Positions 18,696-28,933 are shown, numbered from the stretch's first letter. The stretch is DNA of 64,000 bases from Legionellaceae bacterium (GCA_030148065.1 JASBUC010000016.1:1-64000); one strand, 5' to 3'. A program made the numbers and translations. Notes: generated by a model not told the origin, from the sequence alone.

Positions 18696-19979
18696 TTACT
18701 GACGTGGTTCTTTTAAGAAAATGGCTGCAAAAAAGCCGAGTAAGGAACATAAAGGCACCACACAAAAGCCAACTCGAAAGGCATTGAGACTGATGTCAGA
18801 CACACCAACAGCGCCTCCCATGTACCAGTCAATCACTAAACCCAAAAGTGGTTGTAGTAAGGCGCCAATAATCACTGAACTCATATTGGCAAAGGCAATT
18901 GATGCCCCCAGCACGTCTTTTTCACTTAATTCAGAGGCCATGACATAACAAGTCGCCACGCCAAAATTAGTCACACCGTATAAGAAAAATAAGGCATAAA
19001 TTTGCGCTGTGGTTAAATTAGGCATGAATAAAACCAAAGCAATGCAGACTGCTCCAAAGAGCGCTGAGACCAGCACAAATGGTTTTCTTTTATTAACCCT
19101 ATCAGATAGCCAGCCAAAGAGCGGGCCACCAATGCCCCAGCCTAGAAAAATCAACCCATCGGCAAAGGCCGCACTGTGAGCGCTTAAACCGCGACCATAT
19201 TGTAAGAACACGGGGCCCCAAAATTCCCCAATGACTGCCGTGGGCGCAAATAGTAATCCCGCACACAAAGAAACCATTAACACTCGGCGGTTAGAGAGCA
19301 TGCGCTTTAAACTGACCAGAAAAGGTGCCGCAGACTCAGTACGGCGGGCTTTCATTAAAGAGCATTCTCGCTCACGAACGTATCGAAAGATAAGAACTGC
19401 CAGTACAACAAAAACTGAGGCCATCACATACATGGTGTTTCGCCAGCCAATGCTGCTAACTAACAGAGACACCGGCGCCTCACCAACGGCGGCACCAAGC
19501 ATACCGAGTGCTTGGGTGGTTCCACCTATCATGCCAAGCATGGCTGGTGGAAACCACATGGCAGCCAGACGTAGGGCACTGACAAAGGCAAAGGCCGCAC
19601 TAAAGCCAATGGCAGCTCTGGCAAAACTTGCCAGCCACAAACTAGAAGCAAAGCCAAAAAAGGCGCAGCCTAAGGCTGTGATGATGGCCATGGTGGTTAA
19701 TAAATTTCGGATGTTGTAGCGGTCAACCATCAAACCCACTGGCAACTGCATGACAACATAAGGATAATAGAAATAAGCACTTAGAGCACCGAGGCCTGCA
19801 GCACTCACCGAAAAAGCATTCTGAAGCTCTAGGCTCATCACCCCGGGTGAGACTCTGGCAAAATAATCGGCAAAAAAGTAAGCAGCCGCCAACCCCCAAA
19901 TGATCCAGCTTTGTTTCAAGCTTGTTAAGGGCTTCTCCGTATTGGATGAGATTATCTCCTGCTCACTGCTCAATTTCAT
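18696..19979 (-). CDS. MFS transporter, tandem paralogue 2
   Basis: The 427-residue protein starts at the ATG 19979 with a strong AGGAG six bases upstream; the in-frame extension to 20024 is unlikely. It is very similar to its downstream neighbour along the whole length, including the FADYFARVSPGVM helix, AFAFVSALRLAAMWFP and GRGLSAH segments, showing a tandem duplication. The main differences lie in the N-terminal tail and the central loop (~residues 205-235). Two copies with diverged loops suggest different substrates or regulation, which the sequence cannot reveal. Confidence 0.9.
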   Translation of the reverse strand: MKLSSEQEIISSNTEKPLTSLKQSWIIWGLAAAYFFADYFARVSPGVMSLELQNAFSVSAAGLGALSAYFYYPYVVMQLPVGLMVDRYNIRNLLTTMAIITALGCAFFGFASSLWLASFARAAIGFSAAFAFVSALRLAAMWFPPAMLGMIGGTTQALGMLGAAVGEAPVSLLVSSIGWRNTMYVMASVFVVLAVLIFRYVRERECSLMKARRTESAAPFLVSLKRMLSNRRVLMVSLCAGLLFAPTAVIGEFWGPVFLQYGRGLSAHSAAFADGLIFLGWGIGGPLFGWLSDRVNKRKPFVLVSALFGAVCIALVLFMPNLTTAQIYALFFLYGVTNFGVATCYVMASELSEKDVLGASIAFANMSSVIIGALLQPLLGLVIDWYMGGAVGVSDISLNAFRVGFCVVPLCSLLGFFAAIFLKEPRQ

Positions 19980-20074
19980 ATCGCTCCTTTCAAAAACGCA
20001 TATTGTTGCATATTTTTTAGGCATTATACATGAAAAAGGCCACTAGGAAATAGCAAGAGGCTCGCACAGAACTA

Positions 20075-21019
20075 TTACCGGGCAAATGAAATGACCTCAT
20101 TAAGGCTTTTAGCATTAAGTGCGAGCATGATTAACCGGTCGAGCCCAAGGGCTACCCCACTGCACTCAGGCAACCCTGCCTCTAAGGCCTCTAAAAAGAA
20201 TGGATCCAGAGCAATGGATGGCCGATTCTCTGCTTCTCGCAGTGTTAAATCTTGGAGAAAGCGCGCTTGTTGCTCATCTCTATCACACAGCTCCCAAAAG
20301 CCATTGGCAAGCTCTACCCCTTGATAATAGAGCTCAAAACGGTGTGCTCTGTCCCCTTGTTGGTTAAGTCTGGCTAATGAGCCTTGTGAGACCGGGTAAT
20401 CATAGACAAACAAAGGGCGCTCTTTGGCAAGATGAGGCTCAATTAAGTGGCTTAAGAGTAAAAATAGCCATTCATCTTTTGATGAAAGTTCACTGGCTAA
20501 CTCAATCTTATGTGCTTTGGCAACCTTTGCCAGCTCTTTAATGCTGGCTCTAAAGGGACAAAGCTGCAAATGAGTCTGAAACAAAGCTTGATACGTTATT
20601 TTTTCCGCCGGCGGAGTGTTTAAAATACCTTGTACTAACTCATCGACCTCTTGCATCAATTGATGATGATCAAAGTTTAGCCGGTACCATTCAAGCATGG
20701 AAAACTCAATCTGGTGCAGCGGACCTGTTTGCTCATCGCGGTAGGCTTTGCCAATTTGATAAATCGAACCACTGCCAAAGGCGAGCAACCGTTTCATGAA
20801 ATATTCAGGAGACGTTTGCAAAAAAAGCTGAGGAAAACCTGCCTCTGGTGCCTTGGCTCTCACATTATCTAAATAAAGATCGGTGACCCCAAAATCAGCC
20901 AGGGTTGGGGTCTCAACTTCTAAGACCTTGCGAGTTAGAAAAAAGTTTCGAATTGTTCGCAAAATTGCCGCACGCGCTGTTAACGCTTCAATGGTGGCGC
21001 TTGGCTGCCAAGTGCTCAT
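20075..21019 (-). CDS. epmA: EF-P beta-lysylation enzyme EpmA (PoxA/GenX)
   Basis: EpmA is a truncated class II lysyl-tRNA synthetase that attaches (R)-beta-lysine to elongation factor P so that ribosomes pass polyproline stretches. The 314 residues lack the anticodon-binding domain, as expected. Class II motif 2 (QIGKAYRDEQ...EFSMLEWYR) and motif 3 (GVALGLDRLIML) are clear, and the N-terminus has VLEVETPTL. AGGAGA seven bases upstream fixes the start. Neither efp nor epmB is in the window. Confidence 0.93.
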   Translation of the reverse strand: MSTWQPSATIEALTARAAILRTIRNFFLTRKVLEVETPTLADFGVTDLYLDNVRAKAPEAGFPQLFLQTSPEYFMKRLLAFGSGSIYQIGKAYRDEQTGPLHQIEFSMLEWYRLNFDHHQLMQEVDELVQGILNTPPAEKITYQALFQTHLQLCPFRASIKELAKVAKAHKIELASELSSKDEWLFLLLSHLIEPHLAKERPLFVYDYPVSQGSLARLNQQGDRAHRFELYYQGVELANGFWELCDRDEQQARFLQDLTLREAENRPSIALDPFFLEALEAGLPECSGVALGLDRLIMLALNAKSLNEVISFAR

Positions 21020-21101
21020 GTTGTCTCTCCTAAGATACTTAAGTGCCCGTTTTTTGGGTGTTTTGGGCTATAATTACAATATATGCCTTATATGGAAGCC
21101 A

Positions 21102-22817
21102 ATGTCTAGCAATAAAGCAGAGGTAATTGTACGTGGATCTGACTTATCAAGCTTACCCACCAGGCGAAAAAGTTCACATCAGAACTTGGTAAGGGGTGAT
21201 TTACATGGCAATGGCCTTAATCTACTCCATTTTTTAGTAGGGCACAGCTTGGTCTCTTGCAGTGATGAACTCTACCAGCGCTTCTACAGTGTTTATAAAA
21301 GCGAAAGAGACAAACACTTTAAGTCCTACAGCAGGACTGAACTGGCTAAAGATAAGGCCGAGATTGATGATATAGTGAGGAATATTACCAAGGGGGATGC
21401 GCAAAACTTTGTGCGTCTGTTAGGCGATGAACTCTGCGATCGTGGCGCCAATGATTACTTCACACTTTCCTTATTAGAAAGAATGGATGAGCTTGGGATC
21501 CCCTTTGAAATCTACCAGTCGAACCACACGCTTGATTTTTGCCTCTCCTATGAAGAATTAACCCACGAGCCGAAAGTCCGAGCGGCACAGAACGCCTACC
21601 GAAAGAGCAAAGCAAAGCTCAAACAGGCTAAAGAAAACGGCCAGATGAGCGACGAGTTAAAAGATGCTTATCAAGCGGCAAAAAAGCGTTTCGATAACTT
21701 ATTACCATCTAAGAAATTAAAGCTTACAGCCGGAACATTAACAGAGACAGAACACCATCGCTCTCTATTAGGCCTTAATCGCTATTTAGAAAATAACTTG
21801 CTCTCTGCTTCTGAACTGGATGATTTAGTCAGCGTGCATCAACGGCATCAAAAAATACTAGGCTACTCCCTGGAAGAGAGGAAAATTACCCTCTATGGTC
21901 ATGCCCCCATCGATTTAGCCCTAATTAAATCATTGGCCAAGAAATTTGAAATTACTTACCAAGATAGCACCCCAGAAGCGTTAGCTCTAACCATCGAATG
22001 GATAAATAGTAAGTATGCTGAATCCGTCAATCGTGGGAAATTACAAGACATCATTGAGAGAGGCGTTATAAGTGATGCTTACTATCAAATTGAGATTAAT
22101 AAGCAAGACAACCCATTAGAATATCTATTCTATAATCGAAACTTTAGTGATTTAAAGAGAGTTTCCAAGCATCAAGGCTATGAGGTGTGCTACGTACATG
22201 GTCATACAAAAGGTGATACAACGACACATGAAGTTTGCCTTAACCCATCTTTAGGGGGAAGTATAGATGGTTCTTTAGATAAACAAAATAACCCCATCTA
22301 TCACGACGATGGTCATACACTTACTTTGTCACCAGAAGTGAAAGAGACCTTGTTAAACGATACCCGCAAAAATTTAGATCTGGTAGTAAATGAGTTACAA
22401 AAAATCTTAAGCGACTATCACGCGCATTTAAAGAAGAGAACGGATCCTGGCACTGAAAAAAAACAACAAATCATCGAAGCTTTACAAGGAATTTTAGAAA
22501 ATAAGTCAAGTAACTCCCAACCCGTAGAACAAAGGATTCAATCATTTGTCCATGAGTTCAAGGAGCAACTACCAACACTCAAAGAAAACAACCGACCTTG
22601 GCAGGCTTTCTTTCGAAACATTGTCAAAGCGCTTCCTCTGGGGCTCGGATACGTGTTTAGGCCATTTTTAGGCTCACACGGGGCCTATGCTGGCAAACAA
22701 GTGAATCAATTAATCAATGATAAGATTAGTCATCAACTAAGCTTCTTTAAAAAAGTGGAAGAGACGCCCCTGTCCGCACAAACATCACAAAACCCAAAGG
22801 ATTCACAGAAGCCCTAA
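21102..22817 (+). CDS. PPP-type metallophosphatase resembling Legionella WipA/WipB
   Basis: Starting at ATG 21102 (571 residues), the protein carries the metallophosphatase signatures in order: GDLHG (32-36), LGDELCDRG (107-115), an NH pair in QSNHTLD (141-142, the GNHE equivalent), GH in YGHAPID (266-267) and HGH in YVHGHTKG (366-368). A helical, charged insertion (~150-260) separates the third and fourth motifs, and the C-terminal ~170 residues are helical. This arrangement recalls the Dot/Icm-secreted phosphatases WipA and WipB of Legionella. The stop overlaps the convergent sufT by four bases. Upstream in-frame codons to 20883 overlap epmA and are not used. Enzyme class is well supported; effector status is inference. 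Confidence 0.8.
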   Translation: MSSNKAEVIVRGSDLSSLPTRRKSSHQNLVRGDLHGNGLNLLHFLVGHSLVSCSDELYQRFYSVYKSERDKHFKSYSRTELAKDKAEIDDIVRNITKGDAQNFVRLLGDELCDRGANDYFTLSLLERMDELGIPFEIYQSNHTLDFCLSYEELTHEPKVRAAQNAYRKSKAKLKQAKENGQMSDELKDAYQAAKKRFDNLLPSKKLKLTAGTLTETEHHRSLLGLNRYLENNLLSASELDDLVSVHQRHQKILGYSLEERKITLYGHAPIDLALIKSLAKKFEITYQDSTPEALALTIEWINSKYAESVNRGKLQDIIERGVISDAYYQIEINKQDNPLEYLFYNRNFSDLKRVSKHQGYEVCYVHGHTKGDTTTHEVCLNPSLGGSIDGSLDKQNNPIYHDDGHTLTLSPEVKETLLNDTRKNLDLVVNELQKILSDYHAHLKKRTDPGTEKKQQIIEALQGILENKSSNSQPVEQRIQSFVHEFKEQLPTLKENNRPWQAFFRNIVKALPLGLGYVFRPFLGSHGAYAGKQVNQLINDKISHQLSFFKKVEETPLSAQTSQNPKDSQKP

Positions 22818-23155
22818 TAGAAGAGGCCTAGCTCTAATTTGGCGGCTTCGGTCATGCGCTCTTGAGTCCAGGGTGGATCCCACACCAGCTCGACAATGCA
22901 ATCATTCACTCCTTCCACAGAGTTTACTGCCTGCTCAACGGTCCCTGGAAAGGTTTGTGCCACCGGACAGCCTGGGGTAGTTAAGGTCATTTTCACATCA
23001 ACATTGGCGTCATCATCGATGATCACATCGTAGATTAAACCCAGATCGTAAATATTAACCGGAATTTCAGGATCAAACACTTTGCACAAGGCTTTAATCA
23101 CATCTGCTTTCAATGCCTCTTTATCCAATCCTTCTTTTTTTAGAAAGCTAAACAT
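22814..23155 (-). CDS. sufT: SufT-like iron-sulfur assembly factor (DUF59/MIP18 family)
   Basis: The 113-residue protein contains the DUF59 hallmark DPEIPVNIYDLGLIYDV and the Cys-containing TLTTPGCPVAQ. Such proteins assist maturation of iron-sulfur proteins. It is the last gene of the suf operon, two bases after sufU, a position that supports the assignment. It ends against the convergent phosphatase gene. Confidence 0.9.
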   Translation of the reverse strand: MFSFLKKEGLDKEALKADVIKALCKVFDPEIPVNIYDLGLIYDVIIDDDANVDVKMTLTTPGCPVAQTFPGTVEQAVNSVEGVNDCIVELVWDPPWTQERMTEAAKLELGLFY

Positions 23156-23157
23156 GT

Positions 23158-23598
23158 CTACTCCGTTGTGGCCACAGTGTCATTGTCTTTTAAGGCAGAC
23201 TCTAGGGTGTGCCAGGCAAGTGTTGCGCATTTAACCCGAGCAGGATACGCCCTCACCCCTGCCAACACGGCAAGCTTATCAATTGTCTGCGGTGCTGCCT
23301 TTTCCTCGGTGACCAATTGATGAAAAGAAGAAAAAATTTTGTGTGCCTCTGCCACCGTTTTACCAATAATCATTTCAGTCATTAGAGAGGCTGACGCGGT
23401 TGAAATCGCACATCCCTCGCCAACAAAGCTTGCGTCAATTATCCTATCCCCTTCTTGCTTTATGTAGAGCGTAAGCCTATCCCCACACAAAGGATTAAAC
23501 CCCTCTGCCTGATGAGAGCAGCCCTCCATGGTGTGATAATTTCGGGGGCTCTTGTTGTGATCGATAATAACTTCTTGATAGAGTTCTGAAACATCCAT
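23158..23598 (-). CDS. sufU: SufU-type scaffold / sulfur-transfer protein
   Basis: The 146 residues show the IscU/SufU fold with three conserved cysteines: NPLCGD, GEGCAIS and RVKCATL. SufU accepts persulfide sulfur from SufS, or acts as a scaffold. Its start overlaps the sufS stop by one base (TAATG), so the two are translationally coupled, in line with their partnership. The third motif is followed by WHTLESAL, typical of SufU. Confidence 0.93.
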   Translation of the reverse strand: MDVSELYQEVIIDHNKSPRNYHTMEGCSHQAEGFNPLCGDRLTLYIKQEGDRIIDASFVGEGCAISTASASLMTEMIIGKTVAEAHKIFSSFHQLVTEEKAAPQTIDKLAVLAGVRAYPARVKCATLAWHTLESALKDNDTVATTE

Positions 23599-24821
23599 TA
23601 GGCAAACACCTTCTTAACTTTTTGTAGCCCAGCGCACAAGGCATCAACCTCGTCTTTGGTATTATAAAACGACAATGATGCTCGCACGGTAGCAGGCACC
23701 TTAAAAAAGTCCATCACCGGCATGGCGCAATGATGGCCACTTCGAACAGCAATGCCTTCGGAATCTAAAATTGTGCCAATGTCATGTGGGTGTATGTTTT
23801 TAAGGGTAAAGGAAATGACTGACACTTTTTTGCGTGCTTGACCAATGATTCGAATCGATGGATCGTCTAATAACTGATTGCTTGCATACTCTAAGAGTGA
23901 TGTTTCATACGCTTGCACCACCTGCATATCAAGCCCGTTTAAATAGTCGATTGCAGCAGAGAGTCCAATGGCGCCTGCAATGTTTGGGGTCCCAGCTTCA
24001 AACTTATGCGGCAAAGGTGCATACTCACTTTTTGCAAAGGTAACAGAAGAAATCATCTCACCACCGCCTTGATAGGGTGGCATTTTTTCAAGTAGTGCTG
24101 CCCGTCCCCATAAAACACCGATGCCGGTGGGGGCAAACATTTTATGACCCGAAAAGGCATAAAAATCAGCCCCTAAGGCTTGTACATCAACTCGTTGATG
24201 CGGCAGTGCTTGCGCACCATCTACCAACACGGTTGCACCTTGCTCTTTGGCAAGTGCAATCATCTCTTTTATCGGGTTAATGGTTCCCAAAGCGTTGGAG
24301 ATATGGTTTAGGGCAACCATTCTTGTCCTGTCAGAAAGGAGCGCTTTGAAGGCCGTCAAATCAATCTCACCTTGCTCTGTAATTGGAGCAACTTTTAGAC
24401 TTAAGCCTTGTCGCTCACAAAGTAACTGCCAAGGTATGATGTTTGAGTGATGCTCTAAGTGAGAAATCAACACTTCATCACCGGCCTTTAAGCCTTGTCC
24501 AAAACTGCTGGCAACTAAGTTAATGGCCTCGGTGGTACCACGAGTAAAAATACACTCTTTCGCTGCCGGTGCATTAATAAAGCTTGCAACTTTTTGTCGG
24601 GCACTCTCAAATGCTTCGGTGGCCTGCTCACTTAAAAAATGAGCCCCCCGATGAACGTTGGCATTAATGCTTTGATAGTAACGACTTACCGCCTCAATCA
24701 CTTGTATGGGCTTTTGACTGGTCGCGGCACTGTCTAGATAGACTAGCGGCTTACCACGTACTGTTTGTGACAAGATGGGAAAGTCTTCACGAACGCTCTT
24801 AACATCAAACCCGTTAGACAT
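23598..24821 (-). CDS. sufS: Cysteine desulfurase SufS
   Basis: SufS takes sulfur from cysteine, giving alanine and an enzyme-bound persulfide. It is a PLP enzyme of 407 residues from the ATG at 24821, which has GAGGTGA just upstream; a GTG one codon earlier is also possible. PLP-binding lysine lies in FSGHKMFAPTGIG and the catalytic cysteine in VRSGHHCAMPVM. The gene overlaps the end of sufD by eight bases and the start of sufU by one. Confidence 0.95.
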   Translation of the reverse strand: MSNGFDVKSVREDFPILSQTVRGKPLVYLDSAATSQKPIQVIEAVSRYYQSINANVHRGAHFLSEQATEAFESARQKVASFINAPAAKECIFTRGTTEAINLVASSFGQGLKAGDEVLISHLEHHSNIIPWQLLCERQGLSLKVAPITEQGEIDLTAFKALLSDRTRMVALNHISNALGTINPIKEMIALAKEQGATVLVDGAQALPHQRVDVQALGADFYAFSGHKMFAPTGIGVLWGRAALLEKMPPYQGGGEMISSVTFAKSEYAPLPHKFEAGTPNIAGAIGLSAAIDYLNGLDMQVVQAYETSLLEYASNQLLDDPSIRIIGQARKKVSVISFTLKNIHPHDIGTILDSEGIAVRSGHHCAMPVMDFFKVPATVRASLSFYNTKDEVDALCAGLQKVKKVFA

Positions 24822-26067
24822 CACTCACCTCTTCTAAATAACGCTCTAGATAAGGTGTGACCATTGCTTTGGCTCGAGTTAACTCAAGATCATCTAGCAA
24901 TTGATTGGCAAAAGACGCTATCACCAATTTTCGAGCTTCTTTTTCACAAATACCGCGTGATCGTAGATAAAAAAGTGCTGTTTCATCAAGCTGACCGACG
25001 GTGGCGCCATGGGCACACTTAACGTCATCGGCGAAAATTTGCAGCTCAGGCTTTGTGTCTATTTCTGCTTTTTTAGAAAGCAGTAAATTTTTGTTTTGTT
25101 GGGATGAGTTGGTTTTTTGGGCATGCTTTTCTACCAATACTCGCCCGTTAAACACCGCTCTTGCTTTGCCATTTAAAATGCCTTTATAGAGCTGAGAGCT
25201 CTCACAGTGCGCCACCTTATGAGCAAACATGCTGTGGGTGTCTACGTGCTGATTATCATTGACACAATAAAGCCCATTAAGCGTTGCCTCGGCCTCTTCT
25301 TCTAAGAAATGAACCGACGGAGTATGGCGCACAAGGTTTCCACCAAAGTCAAAGTTGAAATGGGTGAATTTAGCACCTTTAGCAAGGTATGCTGTTGTGG
25401 CGGTCACAAGATATGCCTTGCTAGACTCTGCTTGTACTGAGCAAAAAGAGAGTTCGGCCTGTGCTTTTAAGTGCAGATTAACCACAACATTATTAAAATA
25501 GGTGGTGCCTTCTTCACCCTCATAGTGATTGATAAGCTTAAGTCTTGCCCCTTTTTCGAGGTAGATAACATGCCTTAGATGTCGTGCCCCAAACTGGTGA
25601 GTGCTGTGCTTTAAAAGCAGCGGTTCAAGGGCATGCGTGCCCTCTTTTAGATAAATAAACACCCCGGACTCAAAGAGTGCGAGATTTGCAAGGCTAAGGG
25701 CTTCCTCTTGCTCATTTAAGTTTAACGCTTCTTCTAACTGGGTAGGGAAACGATCCAGCGCATCTTTAATTGGCAAAACTACCATGCCAGCAGGCAAGCG
25801 TTTGCTTACATTTTCTTGTAATTGTCCATCAAGAAAGGCAACGGTACCAGGTTCAAGGCTTGGAAAAGACGATCGCGCATCAGTTGTTTTTTGCCAATCG
25901 TGCGATGTGAGTCCGGATAAATCCGTGTACTTCCAGTCTTCGTCTTTTTTAGTGGCCAGCCCTTGGTTTAAAAAGCGCTCTGCCGCCTGTTCTTTGTGAG
26001 TTCGCAACCAAAGCGGCCAATTCGGTTCCTCTTGGCTGTTTGTCTTTAGAGTATTAAGCAGCGTCAT
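24814..26067 (-). CDS. sufD: SufD, subunit of the SufBCD scaffold
   Basis: SufD pairs with SufB and the ATPase SufC to assemble Fe-S clusters. The ATG at 26067 gives 417 residues and overlaps sufC by 14 bases; an in-frame start at 26085 would lengthen the overlap. The C-terminal half has the SufB/SufD beta-helix signature, with NGRVLVEKHAQKTNSSQQNK, DDVKCAHGATVGQLDE and LRSRGI. Confidence 0.93.
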   Translation of the reverse strand: MTLLNTLKTNSQEEPNWPLWLRTHKEQAAERFLNQGLATKKDEDWKYTDLSGLTSHDWQKTTDARSSFPSLEPGTVAFLDGQLQENVSKRLPAGMVVLPIKDALDRFPTQLEEALNLNEQEEALSLANLALFESGVFIYLKEGTHALEPLLLKHSTHQFGARHLRHVIYLEKGARLKLINHYEGEEGTTYFNNVVVNLHLKAQAELSFCSVQAESSKAYLVTATTAYLAKGAKFTHFNFDFGGNLVRHTPSVHFLEEEAEATLNGLYCVNDNQHVDTHSMFAHKVAHCESSQLYKGILNGKARAVFNGRVLVEKHAQKTNSSQQNKNLLLSKKAEIDTKPELQIFADDVKCAHGATVGQLDETALFYLRSRGICEKEARKLVIASFANQLLDDLELTRAKAMVTPYLERYLEEVSDV

Positions 26068-26809
26068 GAGATTCCACCCAAGCATAGCCTTCTGCTTCTA
26101 ATTGTTTTGCTAAATGTTTATCACCTGATTTGACAATTTTACCACCTGCTAACACGTGAATGTAGTCAGGCTCGATGTAATCAAGCAAGCGTTGATAATG
26201 GGTTACCAAGACGATGGCGCGATCAGCAGAACGCATTTTGTTCACCCCTTCTGCCACTGTTTTTAGTGCATCGATGTCAAGACCCGAGTCAGTTTCATCT
26301 AAGATGGCAAATTTTGGTTGCAACAACGCCATTTGCAAAATTTCATTTCGTTTTTTCTCACCACCAGAGAACCCTTCATTAACATTACGATAGAGAAAGC
26401 TCTCATCCATGCCAACGAGTTCACACTTTTCACGCACAAAAGAAAGAAACTCAATGGCATCGAGTGGCTTCTTATCTTGTGCTTTTAACACCGCATTCAC
26501 AGACGCTTTTAAAAAATTAATGTTGGTCACCCCAGGAATTTCAACCGGGTATTGAAAGGATAAAAAGAGCCCCTTTTGCGCTCGCTCTTCGATGCTAAAC
26601 TCTAGTAAATCGTCTCCTGCAAACTGGATGCTGCCTGATTCGACTTCATAGTCTTCACTGCCGGCAAGTACTTTTGAAAAAGTGCTTTTGCCCGAGCCAT
26701 TTGGGCCCATGATTGCATGAACTTCACCCGCATTAACCTCTAAATTGATGCCATGAAGAATGGATTCACCATCACTGGAGCGAACTTGTAAATTATTAAC
26801 CTTTAACAT
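26054..26809 (-). CDS. sufC: SufC ATPase
   Basis: SufC is the ABC-type ATPase that drives conformational change of SufBD. The 251 residues contain Walker A GPNGSGKSTFSKVL, signature GFSGGEKKRNEILQ, Walker B FAILDETDSGLD and the H-loop VTHYQR. The ETDSGLD form is characteristic of SufC. It lies two bases downstream of sufB. Confidence 0.97.
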   Translation of the reverse strand: MLKVNNLQVRSSDGESILHGINLEVNAGEVHAIMGPNGSGKSTFSKVLAGSEDYEVESGSIQFAGDDLLEFSIEERAQKGLFLSFQYPVEIPGVTNINFLKASVNAVLKAQDKKPLDAIEFLSFVREKCELVGMDESFLYRNVNEGFSGGEKKRNEILQMALLQPKFAILDETDSGLDIDALKTVAEGVNKMRSADRAIVLVTHYQRLLDYIEPDYIHVLAGGKIVKSGDKHLAKQLEAEGYAWVESHDAA

Positions 26810-26811
26810 AA

Positions 26812-28263
26812 TTAACCTACTGACCCTTCTAAACTAATGCCTAAGAGCTTTTGCGCTTCAACCGCAAACTCCATGGGCAATTCTTTTAATACTTCTTTGC
26901 AGAAGCCATTAACAATCATTGACACCGCATCTTCTGTGTCAATGCCACGTTGCTGACAATAGAACAACTGCTCTTCTGAAATCTTAGAGGTGGTCGCCTC
27001 ATGCTCAACTTGCGCACTTGGCTCTTTCACTTCAATGTAGGGAAAAGTGTGAGCAGAACATTTATCACCCATCAGCATTGAATCACACTGGGTGTAATTT
27101 CGAGCACCCTCGGCACTGGGGGTTACTCTGACTAAACCGCGATAAGCATTGTGTGAAAAGCCTGCCGAGATCCCTTTCGAGATAATGGTGCTTTTAGTGT
27201 TTTTGCCCATGTGAATCATCTTACTACCAGTGTCTGCTTGCTGGTAATTATTAGTAAGAGCCACAGAGTAAAACTCACCAACACTCTCTTCGCCTTTTAA
27301 GATAACGCTTGGGTATTTCCAAGTAATGGCAGAGCCAGTTTCAATTTGAGTCCAAGAAATTTTAGACTTCTTGCCGCGACAAAGTCCTCGTTTGGTGACA
27401 AAATTATAAATGCCCCCTTTGCCATCTTTATCGCCGGGATACCAATTTTGTACCGTTGAGTATTTGATGGCCGCATCGGTTTCTGCGATTAACTCCACCA
27501 CCGCAGCATGCAGTTGATTTTCATCACGCATTGGGGCCGTACATCCTTCAAGATAGCTCACATAACTGTTTTCATCTGCCACAATTAAGGTTCGTTCAAA
27601 CTGGCCAGTACTGACAGCATTAATCCTAAAATAGGTTGAAAGCTCCATCGGGCAGCGAACGCCTTTTGGGATGTAAACAAAAGAGCCATCACTAAACACC
27701 GCGGCATTTAAGGCCGCGTAATAATTGTCTCGATATGAAACAACGGATCCTAAATATTTTTCGATTAAATCAGGATATTCTTTGACTGCCTCTGAAAAAG
27801 GGCAAAAGATAACGCCGTACTCTTTTAGTTTTTCTTTGAAGGTGGTCGCAACAGAGACACTGTCAAACACCGCATCGACCGCAACACCGGCCAACCACTT
27901 TTGCTCCTCAAGAGGAATGCCTAATTTGTTGTAGGTGCTCAAGAGCTCAGGATCAACCTCATCCAAACTCTGAGGCTTGTCTTTATCTTGCTTGGGTGCG
28001 GAATAATAACTTATTTCCTGAAAATCAATTTTGGGATAATGGACGCTCGACCAGGTTGGTTCTTCTAGGGTTAACCAGTGTCGATACGCCTCAAGTCGCC
28101 AATTTAATAAAAATTGAGGCTCACCTTTTTTTGCAGAAATTGCACGAATGGTGTCTTCGTTTAAGCCTGGGGGCAAGGACTCTGACTCAATCTCGGTTAC
28201 AAACCCGTGTTCATACGGCGTCTCTAATAACTTATCGAGATCTTCTGCACTACTGTTTGTCAC
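26812..28263 (-). CDS. sufB: SufB, subunit of the SufBCD scaffold
   Basis: SufB carries the cluster-forming site of the SufBCD complex. The start is a GTG (28263) with GGAG eight bases upstream, overlapping the 3' end of the regulator gene by 14 bases. The 483 residues match the family. Signatures include [38 protein letters not shown] and [20 protein letters not shown]. It is the largest protein of the operon. Confidence 0.96.
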   Translation of the reverse strand: MTNSSAEDLDKLLETPYEHGFVTEIESESLPPGLNEDTIRAISAKKGEPQFLLNWRLEAYRHWLTLEEPTWSSVHYPKIDFQEISYYSAPKQDKDKPQSLDEVDPELLSTYNKLGIPLEEQKWLAGVAVDAVFDSVSVATTFKEKLKEYGVIFCPFSEAVKEYPDLIEKYLGSVVSYRDNYYAALNAAVFSDGSFVYIPKGVRCPMELSTYFRINAVSTGQFERTLIVADENSYVSYLEGCTAPMRDENQLHAAVVELIAETDAAIKYSTVQNWYPGDKDGKGGIYNFVTKRGLCRGKKSKISWTQIETGSAITWKYPSVILKGEESVGEFYSVALTNNYQQADTGSKMIHMGKNTKSTIISKGISAGFSHNAYRGLVRVTPSAEGARNYTQCDSMLMGDKCSAHTFPYIEVKEPSAQVEHEATTSKISEEQLFYCQQRGIDTEDAVSMIVNGFCKEVLKELPMEFAVEAQKLLGISLEGSVG

Positions 28264-28729
28264 AACTTACTCCATCGAGGGGTTGAAAGGTTAATGGTTG
28301 TTCACGTTGGCATGCCGTCACACCCAGCTCTTCCTGGGCAAGATCGGCAAGCGTCACCGCACTTAAGGCGCTGACGATGGCTTGATTTATCACACGCCAA
28401 CTCTTTTTGGTGGTACACACCGGCTGTAATACACACTGACTACCACTGTCGCTGCATTCGGTCAGCGCTAACTTGTCTTCGAGCGCTGTGATGATGTCAA
28501 AGACGGTTATCGTAGCAGGATCCCCTTTTAATCGGTAACCACCACTTGGGCCCCTAACAGACTCTAAAAGCCCAGACTTTGTTAGTTTTTTCAATAACTT
28601 GCTAACAGATGGCAAGGCAATGTGCGTCTGATTTGCAATGTCTTGTGCACTCAATAGGCGACTTTTCGGCTTCACCATTGAAGCCATAATAAACGTGCCA
28701 TAATCAGCCATTTTGCTGATGCGAAGCAT
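28250..28729 (-). CDS. Rrf2-family SUF operon regulator
   Basis: The 159-residue protein is an Rrf2 winged-helix regulator of the SUF-associated type. It begins [11 protein letters not shown] at the ATG 28729, with GGGGGGTGG upstream acting as ribosome site; a TTG four codons earlier is unlikely. The DNA-binding helix is in [12 protein letters not shown] and the wing in RGPSGGYRL. Three cysteines spaced CX6CX5C ([14 protein letters not shown]) should bind a [2Fe-2S] cluster. As first gene of the operon it probably represses suf when clusters are sufficient. I see no convincing operator in the 204 bases upstream. Confidence 0.9.
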   Translation of the reverse strand: MLRISKMADYGTFIMASMVKPKSRLLSAQDIANQTHIALPSVSKLLKKLTKSGLLESVRGPSGGYRLKGDPATITVFDIITALEDKLALTECSDSGSQCVLQPVCTTKKSWRVINQAIVSALSAVTLADLAQEELGVTACQREQPLTFQPLDGVSCDKQ

Positions 28730-28933
28730 ACCACCCCCCAAACATGATGTATAGTACCATTTTAGTTCTTTTTTGTTTGATTTTCCAGCATTTATCGCCG
28801 TAGCGAGGAAAGTACTCTAGCGTTACAGAGTGTTGGTAAGTACGAAAAATAGTGACTATACTCAGATTAATTTTTGTATGGCCTGCTTAGAGGGCTTAAC
28901 ATCATTAAAATTTAAAATAAGACTCTGAATTAC

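Noticed and set aside
20883-21101. N-terminal extension of the WipA/B-like phosphatase
   Set aside because: The extension lies antisense inside epmA; the ATG at 21102 leaves the motifs intact and sits just after the epmA start region.
28742-28933. An operator for the Rrf2-type SUF regulator in the divergent gap
   Set aside because: I found no palindrome resembling a known IscR or Rrf2 site; the region is AT-rich and only weakly promoter-like.
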